NCBI RefSeq assembly: GCF_000295935.2
Contig: NZ_ALWO02000023.1
Location: forward strand, 186,001 to 250,000
Source of the DNA: Indibacter alkaliphilus LW1
GTDB lineage: Bacteria; Bacteroidota; Bacteroidia; Cytophagales; Cyclobacteriaceae
Length of the DNA stretch: 64,000 nt
Reading direction: 5' to 3'
Position 1 is the first letter of the stretch. Every line of letters begins with the position of its first letter. The notes beneath the pieces were generated by a model. It was not told where the DNA came from. It made no database searches and saw only the letters and a program-made list of their open reading frames with translations. Shown one piece after another: positions 26,924 to 36,836 of this stretch. A program made the translations under genes and the position numbers.

Positions 26924-28144
26924 TCATTTCCAATACAAATTGCTGTCGCCGTAACTTAGAAACCTATAATCCTTTTCTAGAGCTTCAGTATAGATATCCC
27001 TCCAACTTCCATTTGTAAAAGCAGCAATAAGAAGGATCAATGTGGATGAAGGTTGGTGAAAGTTGGTCACTAAGCCTTCGCATACTTTAAAATCGTATCC
27101 TGGCATGATAAAAATCTCAGTGGAACCGGTTATTTCGCTGAGATTGTTTTTTTTCATATACTCGCTTATAGCCTGAAAACTTTCTTTTCTTGATGGCAGT
27201 GAATCAAATTCCTGATAAGCAAAAAGTTTATCAATAAAGAAAGTATTTCCTAAATTATTGAAAAGCTTCACGCCAAACCAATACAAGCTTTCCAAGGTGC
27301 GCATGGAGGTAGTGCCTACAGCGATTATCTTTTCAGACTGAGTTTTGATATTTTCTATGCTTTCGAAGCTCACCACCATCTGCTCGCTATGCATGTTGTG
27401 CTCTGTGATCACTTCAGCTTTAATCGGTTGAAATGTTCCTGCACTTACATGAAGTGTTAGAAATTCTTCTTTTACTCCTTTTGCTTTCAGCTTTTCCAAA
27501 ACCTCATTTGTAAAATGAAGGCCTGCTGTTGGAGCGGCAACAGCTCCTTCTTTTTTGGAATAGACAGTCTGATACCTAGGTTTGTCTTCCTCTGTTGCTT
27601 TTCTATTAAGATAGGGTGGGAGTGGGACCTCCCCTGATGCTTCTACAATGGAAACAAAAGGCATATTTTGATCAGACCACAAGAACTTGACACTTCTGGA
27701 TTCCCTGTTTTCCAGTTCTGCCTGAATTACAACCTCTCTTCCTTGAATCTCTACAAAACCTTTTAAGGTTTCTCCTTCTTTCCACTTCTTCAAGTTACCG
27801 ATCATGCATTCCCAAGTGACTGATGTTGTGCTGATCATTATTTCATTGATTACAGTGCTAGGAAGTATAGGCTTGAGGAGAAAGATCTCAATTTTAGCTC
27901 CTGTTTCTCTTTGAAAGATCAACCTGGCCGGAATTACTTTTGTATTGTTAAAAACCATCAAACTTCCGGATGGAATGAGTTGATCCAGTTCTTTGAAGCT
28001 ATGATGGCTTATTCCTTTTGGGCCATATTGCAATAGTTTTGACTCATCTCTTTTTTCTAAAGGAAATTTGGCAATTCTGGACTCAGGCAATGTATATTCG
28101 TATTCAGTCAAGCGAATATTCTCGATAGATTTCAACAAACTCAT
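26924..28144 (-). CDS. queA: S-adenosylmethionine:tRNA ribosyltransferase-isomerase
   Basis: QueA makes epoxyqueuosine at position 34 of GUN-anticodon tRNAs by transferring and rearranging the ribose of SAM. The signature AAPTAGLHFTNEVLEKL and VTNFHQPSSTLILLIAAF are present, with ALPARLIF-like motif VIPARLIFQRETGAKIE. I start at ATG 28144, giving 406 residues; an upstream TTG at 28180 would lie inside the promoter-like element at 28178-28185. At about 60 residues longer than the Escherichia coli enzyme it fits the longer Bacteroidota form. Divergent from menC. A GluQ-RS-like gene for the same modified base is at 50623. Confidence 0.93.
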   Translation of the reverse strand: MSLLKSIENIRLTEYEYTLPESRIAKFPLEKRDESKLLQYGPKGISHHSFKELDQLIPSGSLMVFNNTKVIPARLIFQRETGAKIEIFLLKPILPSTVINEIMISTTSVTWECMIGNLKKWKEGETLKGFVEIQGREVVIQAELENRESRSVKFLWSDQNMPFVSIVEASGEVPLPPYLNRKATEEDKPRYQTVYSKKEGAVAAPTAGLHFTNEVLEKLKAKGVKEEFLTLHVSAGTFQPIKAEVITEHNMHSEQMVVSFESIENIKTQSEKIIAVGTTSMRTLESLYWFGVKLFNNLGNTFFIDKLFAYQEFDSLPSRKESFQAISEYMKKNNLSEITGSTEIFIMPGYDFKVCEGLVTNFHQPSSTLILLIAAFTNGSWRDIYTEALEKDYRFLSYGDSNLYWK

Positions 28145-28177
28145 CCTTTTCTTGTTCTGTGTATTCAATTTAGCCTG

Positions 28178-28185
28178 CAAATATA
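28178..28185 (-). promoter_or_regulatory. Bacteroidota -7 element TATATTTG of queA
   Basis: Exact TAnnTTTG on the minus strand with TTTA 19 nt upstream as -33. Transcription would start about 25 nt before ATG 28144, which supports that start codon. Confidence 0.45.
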
Positions 28186-28191
28186 GCCTTA

Positions 28192-29301
28192 ATGACAGAA
28201 GTTTTAAATAATATTCAATTCTCCTATTTTCCGCATATTTTAAAATTCAAGTTTGATGCAGGTACTTCCCGCGGAGTACTTCGCTCAAAAAAAACCTATT
28301 TTCTAAAAGCCAAGACTAATTCAGCCAAAATAGTTGAGGGCTGGGGTGAAGCTGCACCACTTCCTAAATTAAGCATTGACCATAGATTAGACTTTGAGGA
28401 TTTTCTAGCCCAGCTTTGTAGCAACCTTTCTGGAGCGAATGTGCCTTCATCAGAAAATGAAGTTCTAAGTTGGGTTCAGGAAAATATCCCTGAAGAATTC
28501 CCCAGTATCCGTTTTGCATTTGAAGTTGCACTTTTGGATCTCTTCAACGGCGGCAAAAAAATGATCTTTGACACAGACTTTTACCAAAGTCAAAAAGCTA
28601 TTCCAATCAACGGTCTTATCTGGATGGGAGAGAAGGATTTTATGCTAAAACAAATCAATGAAAAGCTTGAAGCTGGATTTGATTGTATCAAAATGAAAAT
28701 TGGAGCGATAGATTTCGATCAGGAATGTGAGCTTTTGGCTTACATCAGAGAAAGATTCGATGACAAAACCATTACCCTTAGAGTGGATGCCAATGGTGCT
28801 TTTTCTCCAGATGAGGCTTTGAATAAACTGGAGCGCTTGTCTGCTTATGATTTGCATAGTATAGAACAGCCAATTAGACAGGGGCAATTGGAAGCTATGG
28901 CTGAATTATGTAAGTACACCCCAGTTCCAATTGCCTTAGATGAGGAATTGATCGGTAAACACTCTGCTGAAAACATGAAATTTTTATTGCAACATGTAAA
29001 GCCTCAATACATAATTTTGAAACCTACCTTGGTAGGAGGGATATTTCAGTCGAATGCTTGGATCAAAACTGCTGAAGAGCAAAATATATCCTGGTGGATG
29101 ACATCAGCACTTGAAAGTAATATCGGTCTCAACGCAATAGCACAGTTTACCTGCACCTTTGACAATTCTCTGCCTCAAGGCTTGGGTACAGGCCAGTTGT
29201 ATCACAATAATATCCCATCGCCTTTGGACATTTATAATGGAACACTTAGATATAAAGGAGGAGAAGATTTATGGGACTTGGACGAGATAGGAAAAAATTA
29301 G
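28192..29301 (+). CDS. menC: o-Succinylbenzoate synthase (enolase superfamily)
   Basis: A 369-residue cytoplasmic enolase-superfamily enzyme of the muconate-lactonising group. Catalytic lysine pair in CIKMKIG, metal ligands in LRVDANGAF, SIEQPI and ALDEELIG, and the second lysine in ILKPTLVGG. The phrase TSALESNIGLNAIAQF is characteristic of OSBS enzymes of Bacteroidota, which form o-succinylbenzoate in menaquinone synthesis. L-Ala-D/L-Glu epimerase, the closest alternative, usually lacks that phrase. No other men genes are in the window. Divergent from queA with a 47-nt gap. Confidence 0.8.
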   Translation: MTEVLNNIQFSYFPHILKFKFDAGTSRGVLRSKKTYFLKAKTNSAKIVEGWGEAAPLPKLSIDHRLDFEDFLAQLCSNLSGANVPSSENEVLSWVQENIPEEFPSIRFAFEVALLDLFNGGKKMIFDTDFYQSQKAIPINGLIWMGEKDFMLKQINEKLEAGFDCIKMKIGAIDFDQECELLAYIRERFDDKTITLRVDANGAFSPDEALNKLERLSAYDLHSIEQPIRQGQLEAMAELCKYTPVPIALDEELIGKHSAENMKFLLQHVKPQYIILKPTLVGGIFQSNAWIKTAEEQNISWWMTSALESNIGLNAIAQFTCTFDNSLPQGLGTGQLYHNNIPSPLDIYNGTLRYKGGEDLWDLDEIGKN

Positions 29302-29320
29302 AAGAACCTTAAAAATAGAA

Positions 29321-29343
29321 AAGCCCCGAAATATTCGGGGCTT
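29321..29343. terminator. Bidirectional terminator between menC and the cold-shock gene
   Basis: Ten-base-pair stem AAGCCCCGAA/TTCGGGGCTT with a 3-nt loop, A-rich before and T-rich after, between convergent genes. Confidence 0.88.
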
Positions 29344-29373
29344 ATCCATTTTTGATGTCAATGTGTATATAGC

Positions 29374-29565
29374 TTAGACTACTTTTACATTCACAGCATT
29401 TAGGCCTTTTCTTCCTTCTTTAAGGTCGAAAGTAACTTCGTCATCTTCTCTGATTTCGTCGATCAAGCCTGTGATGTGAACGAAATACTCTTTTGATGAT
29501 TCGTTGTCTACGATAAAACCGAATCCTTTGGACTCATTAAAAAATTTTACTTTTCCTGTGTTCAT
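29374..29565 (-). CDS. Cold-shock domain protein (CspA family)
   Basis: A 63-residue single cold-shock domain that binds single-stranded RNA or DNA and melts RNA structure. RNP1 is KGFGFI and RNP2 is YFVHI, followed by acidic LIDEIREDDEVTFDLKEGRKG and NVKVV. Full family length. Single-gene unit, with its own promoter-like TACCTTTG about 30 nt upstream and a shared terminator downstream. Confidence 0.95.
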   Translation of the reverse strand: MNTGKVKFFNESKGFGFIVDNESSKEYFVHITGLIDEIREDDEVTFDLKEGRKGLNAVNVKVV

Positions 29566-29593
29566 GATAATGTAATTGAATTTATAATATGCT

Positions 29594-29601
29594 CAAAGGT
29601 A
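29594..29601 (-). promoter_or_regulatory. Bacteroidota -7 element TACCTTTG of the cold-shock gene
   Basis: Exact TAnnTTTG on the minus strand with a GTTTTA stretch about 18 nt upstream. The predicted 5' leader would be only about 20 nt, much shorter than the Escherichia coli cspA leader. Confidence 0.45.
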
Positions 29602-29722
29602 CGGATACTTTTCACATTTAAAACCAATACTCTAAAATATTTTAAAAGTATTTGTATTCATTGACCAAAAAAAATTTTCCAGGCATTCCGATTCTACACA
29701 CATTTTAGATAAAAATTTCATA

Positions 29723-30868
29723 TTAATTCAAACCAAAAAAGTAAACCGGTTTGTGGCTTGAGGTAGAAAGAGATGTTTGCTTCAATTTCCCAGACCTTTG
29801 ATCCCTTTCAAATACAAAGATATCTGATGACTCCTGATGGGCTGCTAAAAGATATTTTCCATCTCCAGTAATGATGAAATTTCTAGGCATAACTCCACCA
29901 CTATCTACTCGTTCCTGCAATCTGATTTTTCCGTCTTTTTCAATTTCAAAAACTGAAATCGAATTGGCATCACCTCTGTTTGAAGCATATAGGAATTTTC
30001 CGTCCGGAGAAATTCTAATTTCTGCAGCTCCAACTGTCCCAAAAAAATCAGGATCTGTAAGTCCAAGCACCTGCACTTTTGCCATTTGTCCATTTTCATA
30101 ACTGTACACCCCAACATCTGCGGAGAGTTCATGAATCAAGTAGACCATTTTTCCATTGGGGTGAATTGCCAGGTGTCTTGGACCTGAACCTGCATCTACC
30201 TCTAGGTAGGGTTTTTCTGCATGCTGAAAAGGAACTGCATAATTTGGATTGAAATCATACAAATGGATCTTATCAGTCCCAAGATCAGCCACCAAAAGTT
30301 GTTTTCCATTGGGATGAAATACAGCCGAATGTACATGAGCTTTTTCCTGCCTGGAGGGATTGATGCTCTGACCTTCGTGTGCTATGGTTTGGATATGTTT
30401 CATTTTTCCATTTTCAAGATTGTAAACAGAAAAATTGCCTCCTGAATAATTTCCCACAACAAGAAATTTTTCACTTGGGTCTAGGCTCATGTAGCAAGGG
30501 TGGTCACCGTATGTGTCTTGGGTATCCAATAATTTTAAGGATGCATTATCACGATCAAATTCAAAGGATTTGACTTTTCCTCCATTTTCTCCAGAAGTTT
30601 CCTCCACGGCAAAAACAAGGTTTTGAGCTTTGTTCGAAATAACAAAAGAAGGATTTTTAATACCTTCAGAGATAACTTTGGAAGTGAGAATTTGATATTC
30701 AGGATCAAATTGTAACAAGCCGACTCCTTGGTCTTCACTATCGGTATATGCTCCTAATAAAAATGTGTATGCCGGTTCTATCATTTCTTCTTCTGGTTCA
30801 TAATCACATGCAAAGTATATCAATGTTGAGATCAACAGGGTTAGGAAAAGGCCTCTATTTTTTATCAT
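29723..30868 (-). CDS. Lactonase-family (YbhE-type) beta-propeller lipoprotein
   Basis: A 381-residue protein with a lipobox-like LIYFAC (Cys at 21). The mature part is a seven-bladed propeller of the 6-phosphogluconolactonase YbhE type: FLLGAYTDSEDQGVG, HVHSAVFHPNGKQLLVADLGTDKIHLYDF, SGPRHLAIHPNGKMVYLIHEL and AAEIRISPDGKFLYASNRG. Cytoplasmic homologues hydrolyse 6-phosphogluconolactone; an exported lipoprotein form is more likely to act on a non-phosphorylated lactone or only bind. The start lies 3 nt after the mrpG stop, so it is probably transcribed with the Mrp operon. Confidence 0.85.
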   Translation of the reverse strand: MIKNRGLFLTLLISTLIYFACDYEPEEEMIEPAYTFLLGAYTDSEDQGVGLLQFDPEYQILTSKVISEGIKNPSFVISNKAQNLVFAVEETSGENGGKVKSFEFDRDNASLKLLDTQDTYGDHPCYMSLDPSEKFLVVGNYSGGNFSVYNLENGKMKHIQTIAHEGQSINPSRQEKAHVHSAVFHPNGKQLLVADLGTDKIHLYDFNPNYAVPFQHAEKPYLEVDAGSGPRHLAIHPNGKMVYLIHELSADVGVYSYENGQMAKVQVLGLTDPDFFGTVGAAEIRISPDGKFLYASNRGDANSISVFEIEKDGKIRLQERVDSGGVMPRNFIITGDGKYLLAAHQESSDIFVFERDQRSGKLKQTSLSTSSHKPVYFFGLN

Positions 30869-30871
30869 TTT

Positions 30872-31267
30872 TTAGTCTTTTTCGGTTGTTTCAGGAGCAA
30901 AACCAGTATTTCTTTTTTCACTGTATAATTTCTTCGTTTTCGGATCATACTGACCTTCCAAATCATCCACCTTCATTCCTTCCCATTTTTTGGTTTTAGT
31001 CAGATAGGCTGAGCGCATCAGCATATGCCCACCGATAGGTGCTGTCAAAAAGATAAACAGAATGATAGCAATCACACGTGTGGTGACTGAATAATCCCAA
31101 AAATAGATAGCTGAGGACAATAATATAAGCCCCAAGCCAAGTGTAGCCGTTTTGGTGGTAATATTTATTCTCAGGTAGACATCAGGTTTTCTCAACATGG
31201 CCACAGCGGTAGACAATATAAAAAGCGAACCTAGGGTCAACATGATCATAATGATTATTTCATTCAT
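30872..31267 (-). CDS. mrpG: Na+/H+ antiporter subunit MrpG/MnhG
   Basis: A 131-residue protein with three membrane spans (LGSLFILSTAVAMLR, TATLGLGLILLSSAIYF, VIAIILFIFLTAPIGGHML) and the family phrase KPDVYLRINITTKTATLG. After the usual core, a hydrophilic tail of about 35 residues (KTKKWEGMKVDDLEGQYDPKTKK...) extends into the cytoplasm; it is longer than in typical MrpG. Last subunit of the Mrp complex, overlapping mrpF by 8 nt. Confidence 0.93.
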   Translation of the reverse strand: MNEIIIMIMLTLGSLFILSTAVAMLRKPDVYLRINITTKTATLGLGLILLSSAIYFWDYSVTTRVIAIILFIFLTAPIGGHMLMRSAYLTKTKKWEGMKVDDLEGQYDPKTKKLYSEKRNTGFAPETTEKD

Positions 31268-31538
31268 CGTTTTGACTTCTTTGGATTAGAAAATAAGCAA
31301 ATGCAACTGTACCCAAAAAGGCAATCAGGGCAAATAACATGGCAATGTCCAAAAAGGTACTTTGGTCATTTTGCATACTGTAAACGGCTATAATCCCAAT
31401 GGCAATCAGAATCAACATATCCAGTGCGATTACCCGGTCAGGAATGCTTGGTCCTTTCAAAAACCGGATAAAGACCAGAATAATAGAAAGGCCCAGTATA
31501 GGTAATATGACATAATTGTAATATTCTGCTAAGCTCAT
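31260..31538 (-). CDS. mrpF: Na+/H+ antiporter subunit MrpF/MnhF
   Basis: A 92-residue, three-span membrane protein with the MrpF phrase FLKGPSIPDRVIALDMLILIAIGIIAVYS. Family length and motif match. Its start overlaps the mrpE stop by 4 nt, showing translational coupling. MrpF is a small structural subunit needed for antiport. Confidence 0.94.
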   Translation of the reverse strand: MSLAEYYNYVILPILGLSIILVFIRFLKGPSIPDRVIALDMLILIAIGIIAVYSMQNDQSTFLDIAMLFALIAFLGTVAFAYFLIQRSQNDE

Positions 31539-32014
31539 CGCATCAGATCTAGTAAACGTTGTTCAAATTCAGTCTTTATCTCTTTGATAAATGTATCCCT
31601 GTCCTCACAGTGCAAGGAGTGTACGTACATGGCCTTTTTGTCATCAGAAACATCCAATACCATTGTTCCTGGAGTGAGGCAAATCAAATTGGCCAGAAAA
31701 GTGATCTCAAGATCGCTTTTTGCGGCCAGTGGAACTTTGATGATGGCAGGGGATAAATCATCTTTTTTGTAGAGGGATTCTTTGACAGTCTGTAGATTAG
31801 CTGCAATAATCTTACTCAATACAAAGAGAAAGAACCATAATATTTTAGGAACGAAAGAGAAATATTTGATTTCGGTTCTATTGATTGTAATGAGCCAAAG
31901 TATACCGAAGGCGATCAAAAACCCGAATAAAAAGTTTTCTTGAGTGAGCGTACCCGTGGCAAAAACCCAGACCAAGGCCAATAAGATATTGCTTAAGAAT
32001 AAGGATTTAATCAT
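31535..32014 (-). CDS. mrpE: Na+/H+ antiporter subunit MrpE/MnhE
   Basis: A 159-residue protein with two N-terminal hydrophobic segments and a cytoplasmic domain carrying LAAKSDLEITFLANLICLTPGTMVLDVSDDKKAMYVHSL; the TPGT motif is diagnostic for MrpE. Overlaps mrpD by 4 nt and mrpF by 4 nt. Confidence 0.94.
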   Translation of the reverse strand: MIKSLFLSNILLALVWVFATGTLTQENFLFGFLIAFGILWLITINRTEIKYFSFVPKILWFFLFVLSKIIAANLQTVKESLYKKDDLSPAIIKVPLAAKSDLEITFLANLICLTPGTMVLDVSDDKKAMYVHSLHCEDRDTFIKEIKTEFEQRLLDLMR

Positions 32015-33534
32015 GGCTCTATTGTTTTTTGGCTTAATACAGTTTCAATATACGAAGCAGGATTCATTAATTCAGATGCGATACGCTGGGAAAGGCTTAC
32101 GATATGCTCAGCACCAAAACCTATATAAAGGGAAATGATGCTTAGGAAAATGACCGGTAAGACCAAGACCCATTTTCCTGTAGAGCTTAGTTCATGGAAA
32201 AAGATTCCTTTGGATTTTTTGGGCAAGTTGACAGCATCCTTCCAGAAAACTTCCGACCAAACTTTCGCAATTACCCAAAGTGTAAGAAATGAACCCAAGA
32301 TAATAAAGGCTATCAGAAAATATTCCTTGCTTTCCAACCCTCCTTTTATAAAGAAAAGCTTGGCCCAAAAACCTGAAAGGGGAGGTATTCCAACCAAAGA
32401 AAACAAAGGTATCGCCATCAACAATGACAAAAGAGGCTTAGACTTGTACATTCCTCCCAACTCCTTGATATCTTGAGTGCCATTGATTTTTAAAATCAAT
32501 CCGGATACCATAAAGAGGTTTGTCTTTACTATGATATCATGGACCAAATAGAAAACAGTTCCCACTATAGCAAGCTCGGTCATCATACCCACACCAGCCA
32601 TCATAAAACCGATATGGCAAATGATAAGGTACCCGAATATTTTCCCTAGGTGTCTATGATACATGGCTCCAAGTGCTCCCGAAAGTATAGTCAAAGCTGC
32701 CATAACTGATAAAATCAGACTGAGAAAAACATCTCCCGCAAAAATTAAGGTAAAGGTTCTGACCATGGCATACACCCCAACCTTGGTCAGCAACCCCCCA
32801 AAAATGGCACCCACCGCCGCAGGAGGGGTGTGATAGGAGGCCGGCAGCCAGAAATAAAGCGGAAAAACTGCTGACTTGATACCAAAAGCAACTAAGAATA
32901 AGCTGGCTGTCACGTTGATCAAACCCTTGTTGTCTATTTCCTGAACTTTGGTGGCAAGATCTGCCATGTTCAAGGAGCCTGTTAGCCCATAAAGAAAAGC
33001 AATGCCTATGAGGAAGAAAATTGAAGCCAGAAGGTTGAGCGCCACATATTTGATAGCTCCTTCTAATTGTGCTTTTTTACCCCCGATGGTTATAAGCACA
33101 AAGGAGGAAATAATGATGACTTCGAACCAAACATACAAGTTGAAAATATCACCTGTAAGAAAAGCTCCTTGCAAGCCCATGATCAAGAAGTGTAACAAAG
33201 GGAAAAATCCAAAGCGCAACCTTGCCCGGCTCATACTGCCTGCAGCAAAAATGGAAACAGAAAAACCTGCGATTGATGCTAGGAGCACCATGGTAGAACC
33301 AAAGGTGTCCGCTACAAATGTAATCCCAAATGGTGCCGGCCAATTTCCCGACTGAGTGACTTGAATTCCATGGTTATATATCAAAAGAAAAAGCCAAATA
33401 CCTATACCCAAGCCAATTGCTGAAAGGAGTATACTGACTATTTTTTGAATTTTGATGTTGCCCCATGTAAGTAAAAGTACTACTGCCGAGACCAGTTGAA
33501 ATAAAATGGGAAGAACTATCCAGCTGTTATTCAT
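32011..33534 (-). CDS. mrpD: Na+/H+ antiporter subunit MrpD/MnhD
   Basis: A 507-residue protein of about 14 membrane spans related to the NuoM/N antiporter-like subunits of complex I. Conserved elements include [21 protein letters not shown] with the buried Glu of the proton path, [39 protein letters not shown] with the key lysines, and [12 protein letters not shown]. Part of the proton-translocating module with MrpA. Overlaps mrpC and mrpE by 4 nt each. Confidence 0.96.
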   Translation of the reverse strand: MNNSWIVLPILFQLVSAVVLLLTWGNIKIQKIVSILLSAIGLGIGIWLFLLIYNHGIQVTQSGNWPAPFGITFVADTFGSTMVLLASIAGFSVSIFAAGSMSRARLRFGFFPLLHFLIMGLQGAFLTGDIFNLYVWFEVIIISSFVLITIGGKKAQLEGAIKYVALNLLASIFFLIGIAFLYGLTGSLNMADLATKVQEIDNKGLINVTASLFLVAFGIKSAVFPLYFWLPASYHTPPAAVGAIFGGLLTKVGVYAMVRTFTLIFAGDVFLSLILSVMAALTILSGALGAMYHRHLGKIFGYLIICHIGFMMAGVGMMTELAIVGTVFYLVHDIIVKTNLFMVSGLILKINGTQDIKELGGMYKSKPLLSLLMAIPLFSLVGIPPLSGFWAKLFFIKGGLESKEYFLIAFIILGSFLTLWVIAKVWSEVFWKDAVNLPKKSKGIFFHELSSTGKWVLVLPVIFLSIISLYIGFGAEHIVSLSQRIASELMNPASYIETVLSQKTIEP

Positions 33535-33884
33535 ATTTCCTCGTCAGTTGAATTTAAATCGTCCAAATCATCCGTTTCGAGCACCTTATATACTCTTTTG
33601 ATCAAAATAATAGCAAATGATTGTAGTCCAAAGCCAATCACAATAGCGGTCAATATCAAAGCCTGCGGCACAGGGTCAGCATAGATTTCAGTAAATACTT
33701 TTGAAGCTTCATCGATAACAGGTGGCTTTCCTTTGACAAGCCTTCCAAGAAGGAAAATCAAAAGATTGACCCCATTGCCAAGCAAAATAAGTCCTATGAT
33801 CATTTTAAACATACTTCTCCTCAACAGCATGTAAATACCTGCTGCATGCAAGAGACCTATGATGAAAATCAATAATAACTCCAT
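33531..33884 (-). CDS. mrpC: Na+/H+ antiporter subunit MrpC/MnhC
   Basis: A 117-residue, three-span NuoK-like subunit: [39 protein letters not shown] and [29 protein letters not shown], the latter being the family hallmark. A conserved acidic tail follows. One nt after the mrpB stop. Confidence 0.95.
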   Translation of the reverse strand: MELLLIFIIGLLHAAGIYMLLRRSMFKMIIGLILLGNGVNLLIFLLGRLVKGKPPVIDEASKVFTEIYADPVPQALILTAIVIGFGLQSFAIILIKRVYKVLETDDLDDLNSTDEEI

Positions 33885-33885
33885 A

Positions 33886-34296
33886 TCAGATAGTTTCGGA
33901 AATAGAAAACATGATAGTCAAGGTGGAACCGATTACAACCAGATAAACCCCAATGTCAAAAAAAAGAGAAGAACCTACCATCCCGATGAGTTTTAGCGGC
34001 TCATCATACCAAAGTCCTGTCATCACTGGTAAATTCACCAGCCATGGACTGACCGCTGCGAGTATTGAAACTGCTAATCCTACAGGCATCAGGTACCTTG
34101 GGTTTAGTTTTACAATCGATTTGGTTTCCTTAAGCCCGAAAGCAAAAGAATATAGGATAAATGCTATAGCTGCCATGAGTCCTCCTACAAAGCCTCCTCC
34201 CGGTAAATAATGTCCTCTTAAGAGGATAAAAACCGAAAAGAGTAACAATAAAGGAAGTAGGTATTTAGATGCTGTTTGGAATATTATCGATTTCAT
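33886..34296 (-). CDS. mrpB: Na+/H+ antiporter subunit MrpB/MnhB
   Basis: I start at the ATG at 34296, one nt after the mrpA stop; an upstream in-frame start would overlap mrpA. The 136-residue product has four membrane spans and the MrpB motif [24 protein letters not shown] plus [15 protein letters not shown]. Length equals that of stand-alone MrpB, so MrpA and MrpB are separate here rather than fused. Confidence 0.94.
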   Translation of the reverse strand: MKSIIFQTASKYLLPLLLLFSVFILLRGHYLPGGGFVGGLMAAIAFILYSFAFGLKETKSIVKLNPRYLMPVGLAVSILAAVSPWLVNLPVMTGLWYDEPLKLIGMVGSSLFFDIGVYLVVIGSTLTIMFSISETI

Positions 34297-34297
34297 A

Positions 34298-36601
34298 TTA
34301 TTCTTTATTGAAAGGGTTGAGATTAAGTTTGAGCAGACTGAAAACCCCCATCGCAGCAATTACAAGTACCACTGTTTCTACCAGAGTGTCTATGCCTCTA
34401 AAATCTACCAAAATCACGTTCACAACATTTTTGCCCTTGGCAAGTAAGTAGGCATTTTCTGCATAGTATTCAGAGACCTCTGTATAGGAAGGGGCTTCAA
34501 AAACCTCCAAAGCGAGGATGGATATCAGTACGCCAAACATCAAGGAGAGTGCCCCGTCTCTGACCCTCAATTTTCGGGTTGAAAATGACCTGTTCTTGGG
34601 AAGCTGGAACAATACCAACATAAACAGTAAGACTGTCAAGGTATCTATTGAAAATTGGGTCATTGCAAGGTCGGGGGCTGAGTAATAGAGGAAAAACAGA
34701 CAATTTGCCAATCCGATTATCCCTAAGGCAACGATGACTCCGGTCCTTGTTTTGGTTATCAAGGCAAAGAAAATAGATGTTACCATTAAGACTACTACCA
34801 AGAATTCAGAAGGTGTAATATCAGAAATTTGACTCCAATCCAAGTGTATATCCACGCCGTCATAGAGTCTATACCCAGCCAATACGGTAAGGAAAATTAA
34901 AATGGAAATTACATAATTCCTCAAATACCCATTTTGAAAAAAGCCTGTCCATGAACCTGCAAAAGACTGGAAAGTTATTCCAATTCTTTCCATCAACTCA
35001 ATAGGGGCAAACTTGTCGAAAGGTGCAAGTTTACCTTTTAAAGACTGAGAGGGTTTTAAAAATTTGTAAAGTGCAAATCCAAGACCTAAGGTCAATAAAC
35101 TAAGAACTAAAACCCAATTGAGGCCATGCCAAAGAGCCAGATGAATTACTTCACCCTCAGGACTCATGCTGTTAAAAACAGTTTGCATAAAAGCATCCAA
35201 AATACCTGGAAATACACCAAATAAAACACAGAGTCCTGCTAGAAAAACAGGGGGAATCCAAAGTAAGGGGCTTGGCATTTTTGCCTTTGCATGCTCCTGA
35301 GGTAAATTACCGGTAAACGGCTTGATACCCACCCAAAATCCGGCTACAAATAGGAAAACTTTGGTTAAGACTATGGAGGCAGTAAGAATGATTGCCCAAT
35401 TTGAAAAGTGGAAAGTTGATTCATACATGATCTCTTTGCTGATAAAACCTAAAAATAACGGAACCCCTGCACTTGAAAGGGCAGCAAGGTATCCGGCAAG
35501 CGCCACAGGTTTCATGACTTTTTGAAGTCCTCCTAGCGAAGTTACTTCACGGGTTCCTGTTTCATGATCTATTATGCCTGTGATCAGGAATAATGTAGCT
35601 TTATATAAAGCATGGGTAAGTATGAAAATCCCTGCTGCCAAAAGTGCATCTTCGGTGCCAACTCCAAGAAGAAATACCAATATTCCCAAAGCAGAAATGG
35701 TTGAATATGCCAATATACTTTTGAGATCTGTTCTGAAAAGGGAATGGGCAGCAGCATAGAGCATGGTAATTCCACCTACAAGAATCAATGTCCAATTCCA
35801 AGAGTCAGTTCCACCCAAAACAGGGGTGAATCTTGCCAAAAGATAAATGCCAGCCTTGACCATAGTCGCTGAGTGGAGATAGGTACTCACAGGAGTGGGC
35901 GCTTTCATAGCTCCAGGTAACCAAAAATGAAAAGGAAATTGGGCAGATTTTGTAAATGCACCGATAAACAAAAGACCAATTATCCAAGGGTAAGCTTCAT
36001 GGCTTTTGATTAATTCAGAAGAATTCACCAGTTCGATAATTGAATAGCTTCCACCAACAAAACCGATCCAGATCAAGCCTGCCAAAAGTACCAGACCACC
36101 AAAACCTGTAATTCCCAAAGCCATCAATGCAGATTTGCGGGACGAAGGGTCGTCGTTTTTGTACCCTATCAGAAAAAATGAACTGATACTGGTCAGTTCC
36201 CAAAATACAAATAGGCTGATGAGATTGTCTGAAAGCACCAAGCCAAGCATAGCGGCCATAAACATGGAAAGGTAGCCATAAAACCTATCCAGATATTTGT
36301 CTTCTTTAAGGTAATAGGAAGAGTAGAAGAATACCAATGTTCCTATTCCTGTGATCAGCATTCCAAAAAGCAAGGCCAGCCCATCCAGCCTGAAATCCAG
36401 GTTAACCCCAAAACTTGGTACCCAGTTGTATGACCAATGCATTGGTGCATTTTGGGTAACCTGAGAAAAACAGGTGCCCAAATAAATGAAGATACCCAAC
36501 GGAAGAAAGGGGTAGATTTTTGGAATCAGGTTTCTGGCAAAGGAAGAAAAAAGAGGTACTAAAGCAGCTAAGATAAACCCTGATATTACTGCAAAAATCA
36601 T
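34298..36601 (-). CDS. mrpA: Na+/H+ antiporter subunit MrpA/MnhA
   Basis: A 767-residue, roughly 20-span subunit. The N-terminal two thirds is NuoL-like: [23 protein letters not shown] holds the proton-path Glu, then [38 protein letters not shown] and [18 protein letters not shown]. The C-terminal third contains the MrpA-specific DUF4040-type segment ([27 protein letters not shown]) and an MBH-E-like end ([20 protein letters not shown]). First gene of mrpABCDEFG; the operon exports Na+ for protons and supports growth under salt or alkaline stress. Confidence 0.96.
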   Translation of the reverse strand: MIFAVISGFILAALVPLFSSFARNLIPKIYPFLPLGIFIYLGTCFSQVTQNAPMHWSYNWVPSFGVNLDFRLDGLALLFGMLITGIGTLVFFYSSYYLKEDKYLDRFYGYLSMFMAAMLGLVLSDNLISLFVFWELTSISSFFLIGYKNDDPSSRKSALMALGITGFGGLVLLAGLIWIGFVGGSYSIIELVNSSELIKSHEAYPWIIGLLFIGAFTKSAQFPFHFWLPGAMKAPTPVSTYLHSATMVKAGIYLLARFTPVLGGTDSWNWTLILVGGITMLYAAAHSLFRTDLKSILAYSTISALGILVFLLGVGTEDALLAAGIFILTHALYKATLFLITGIIDHETGTREVTSLGGLQKVMKPVALAGYLAALSSAGVPLFLGFISKEIMYESTFHFSNWAIILTASIVLTKVFLFVAGFWVGIKPFTGNLPQEHAKAKMPSPLLWIPPVFLAGLCVLFGVFPGILDAFMQTVFNSMSPEGEVIHLALWHGLNWVLVLSLLTLGLGFALYKFLKPSQSLKGKLAPFDKFAPIELMERIGITFQSFAGSWTGFFQNGYLRNYVISILIFLTVLAGYRLYDGVDIHLDWSQISDITPSEFLVVVLMVTSIFFALITKTRTGVIVALGIIGLANCLFFLYYSAPDLAMTQFSIDTLTVLLFMLVLFQLPKNRSFSTRKLRVRDGALSLMFGVLISILALEVFEAPSYTEVSEYYAENAYLLAKGKNVVNVILVDFRGIDTLVETVVLVIAAMGVFSLLKLNLNPFNKE

Positions 36602-36836
36602 AGACGTTGGTTTGTTTTCTTTTTTAACTATCGGTTGCTAAAATACGAATATAATCTTTAGCCAAAACAAATAAGCATTTGTAAAGAACCAAGCTTTTTG
36701 ATGATGCATTTCTATTAAAAGAGTCATTTTCTTGAAAAAAATTTAATAGTAAGTTCTTTTTATTGCTAAAGTATAAGAGATTTTAATGATTTATTTATTT
36801 TTTACTAAATTCACATTCTTAACCATTAAACCTACT

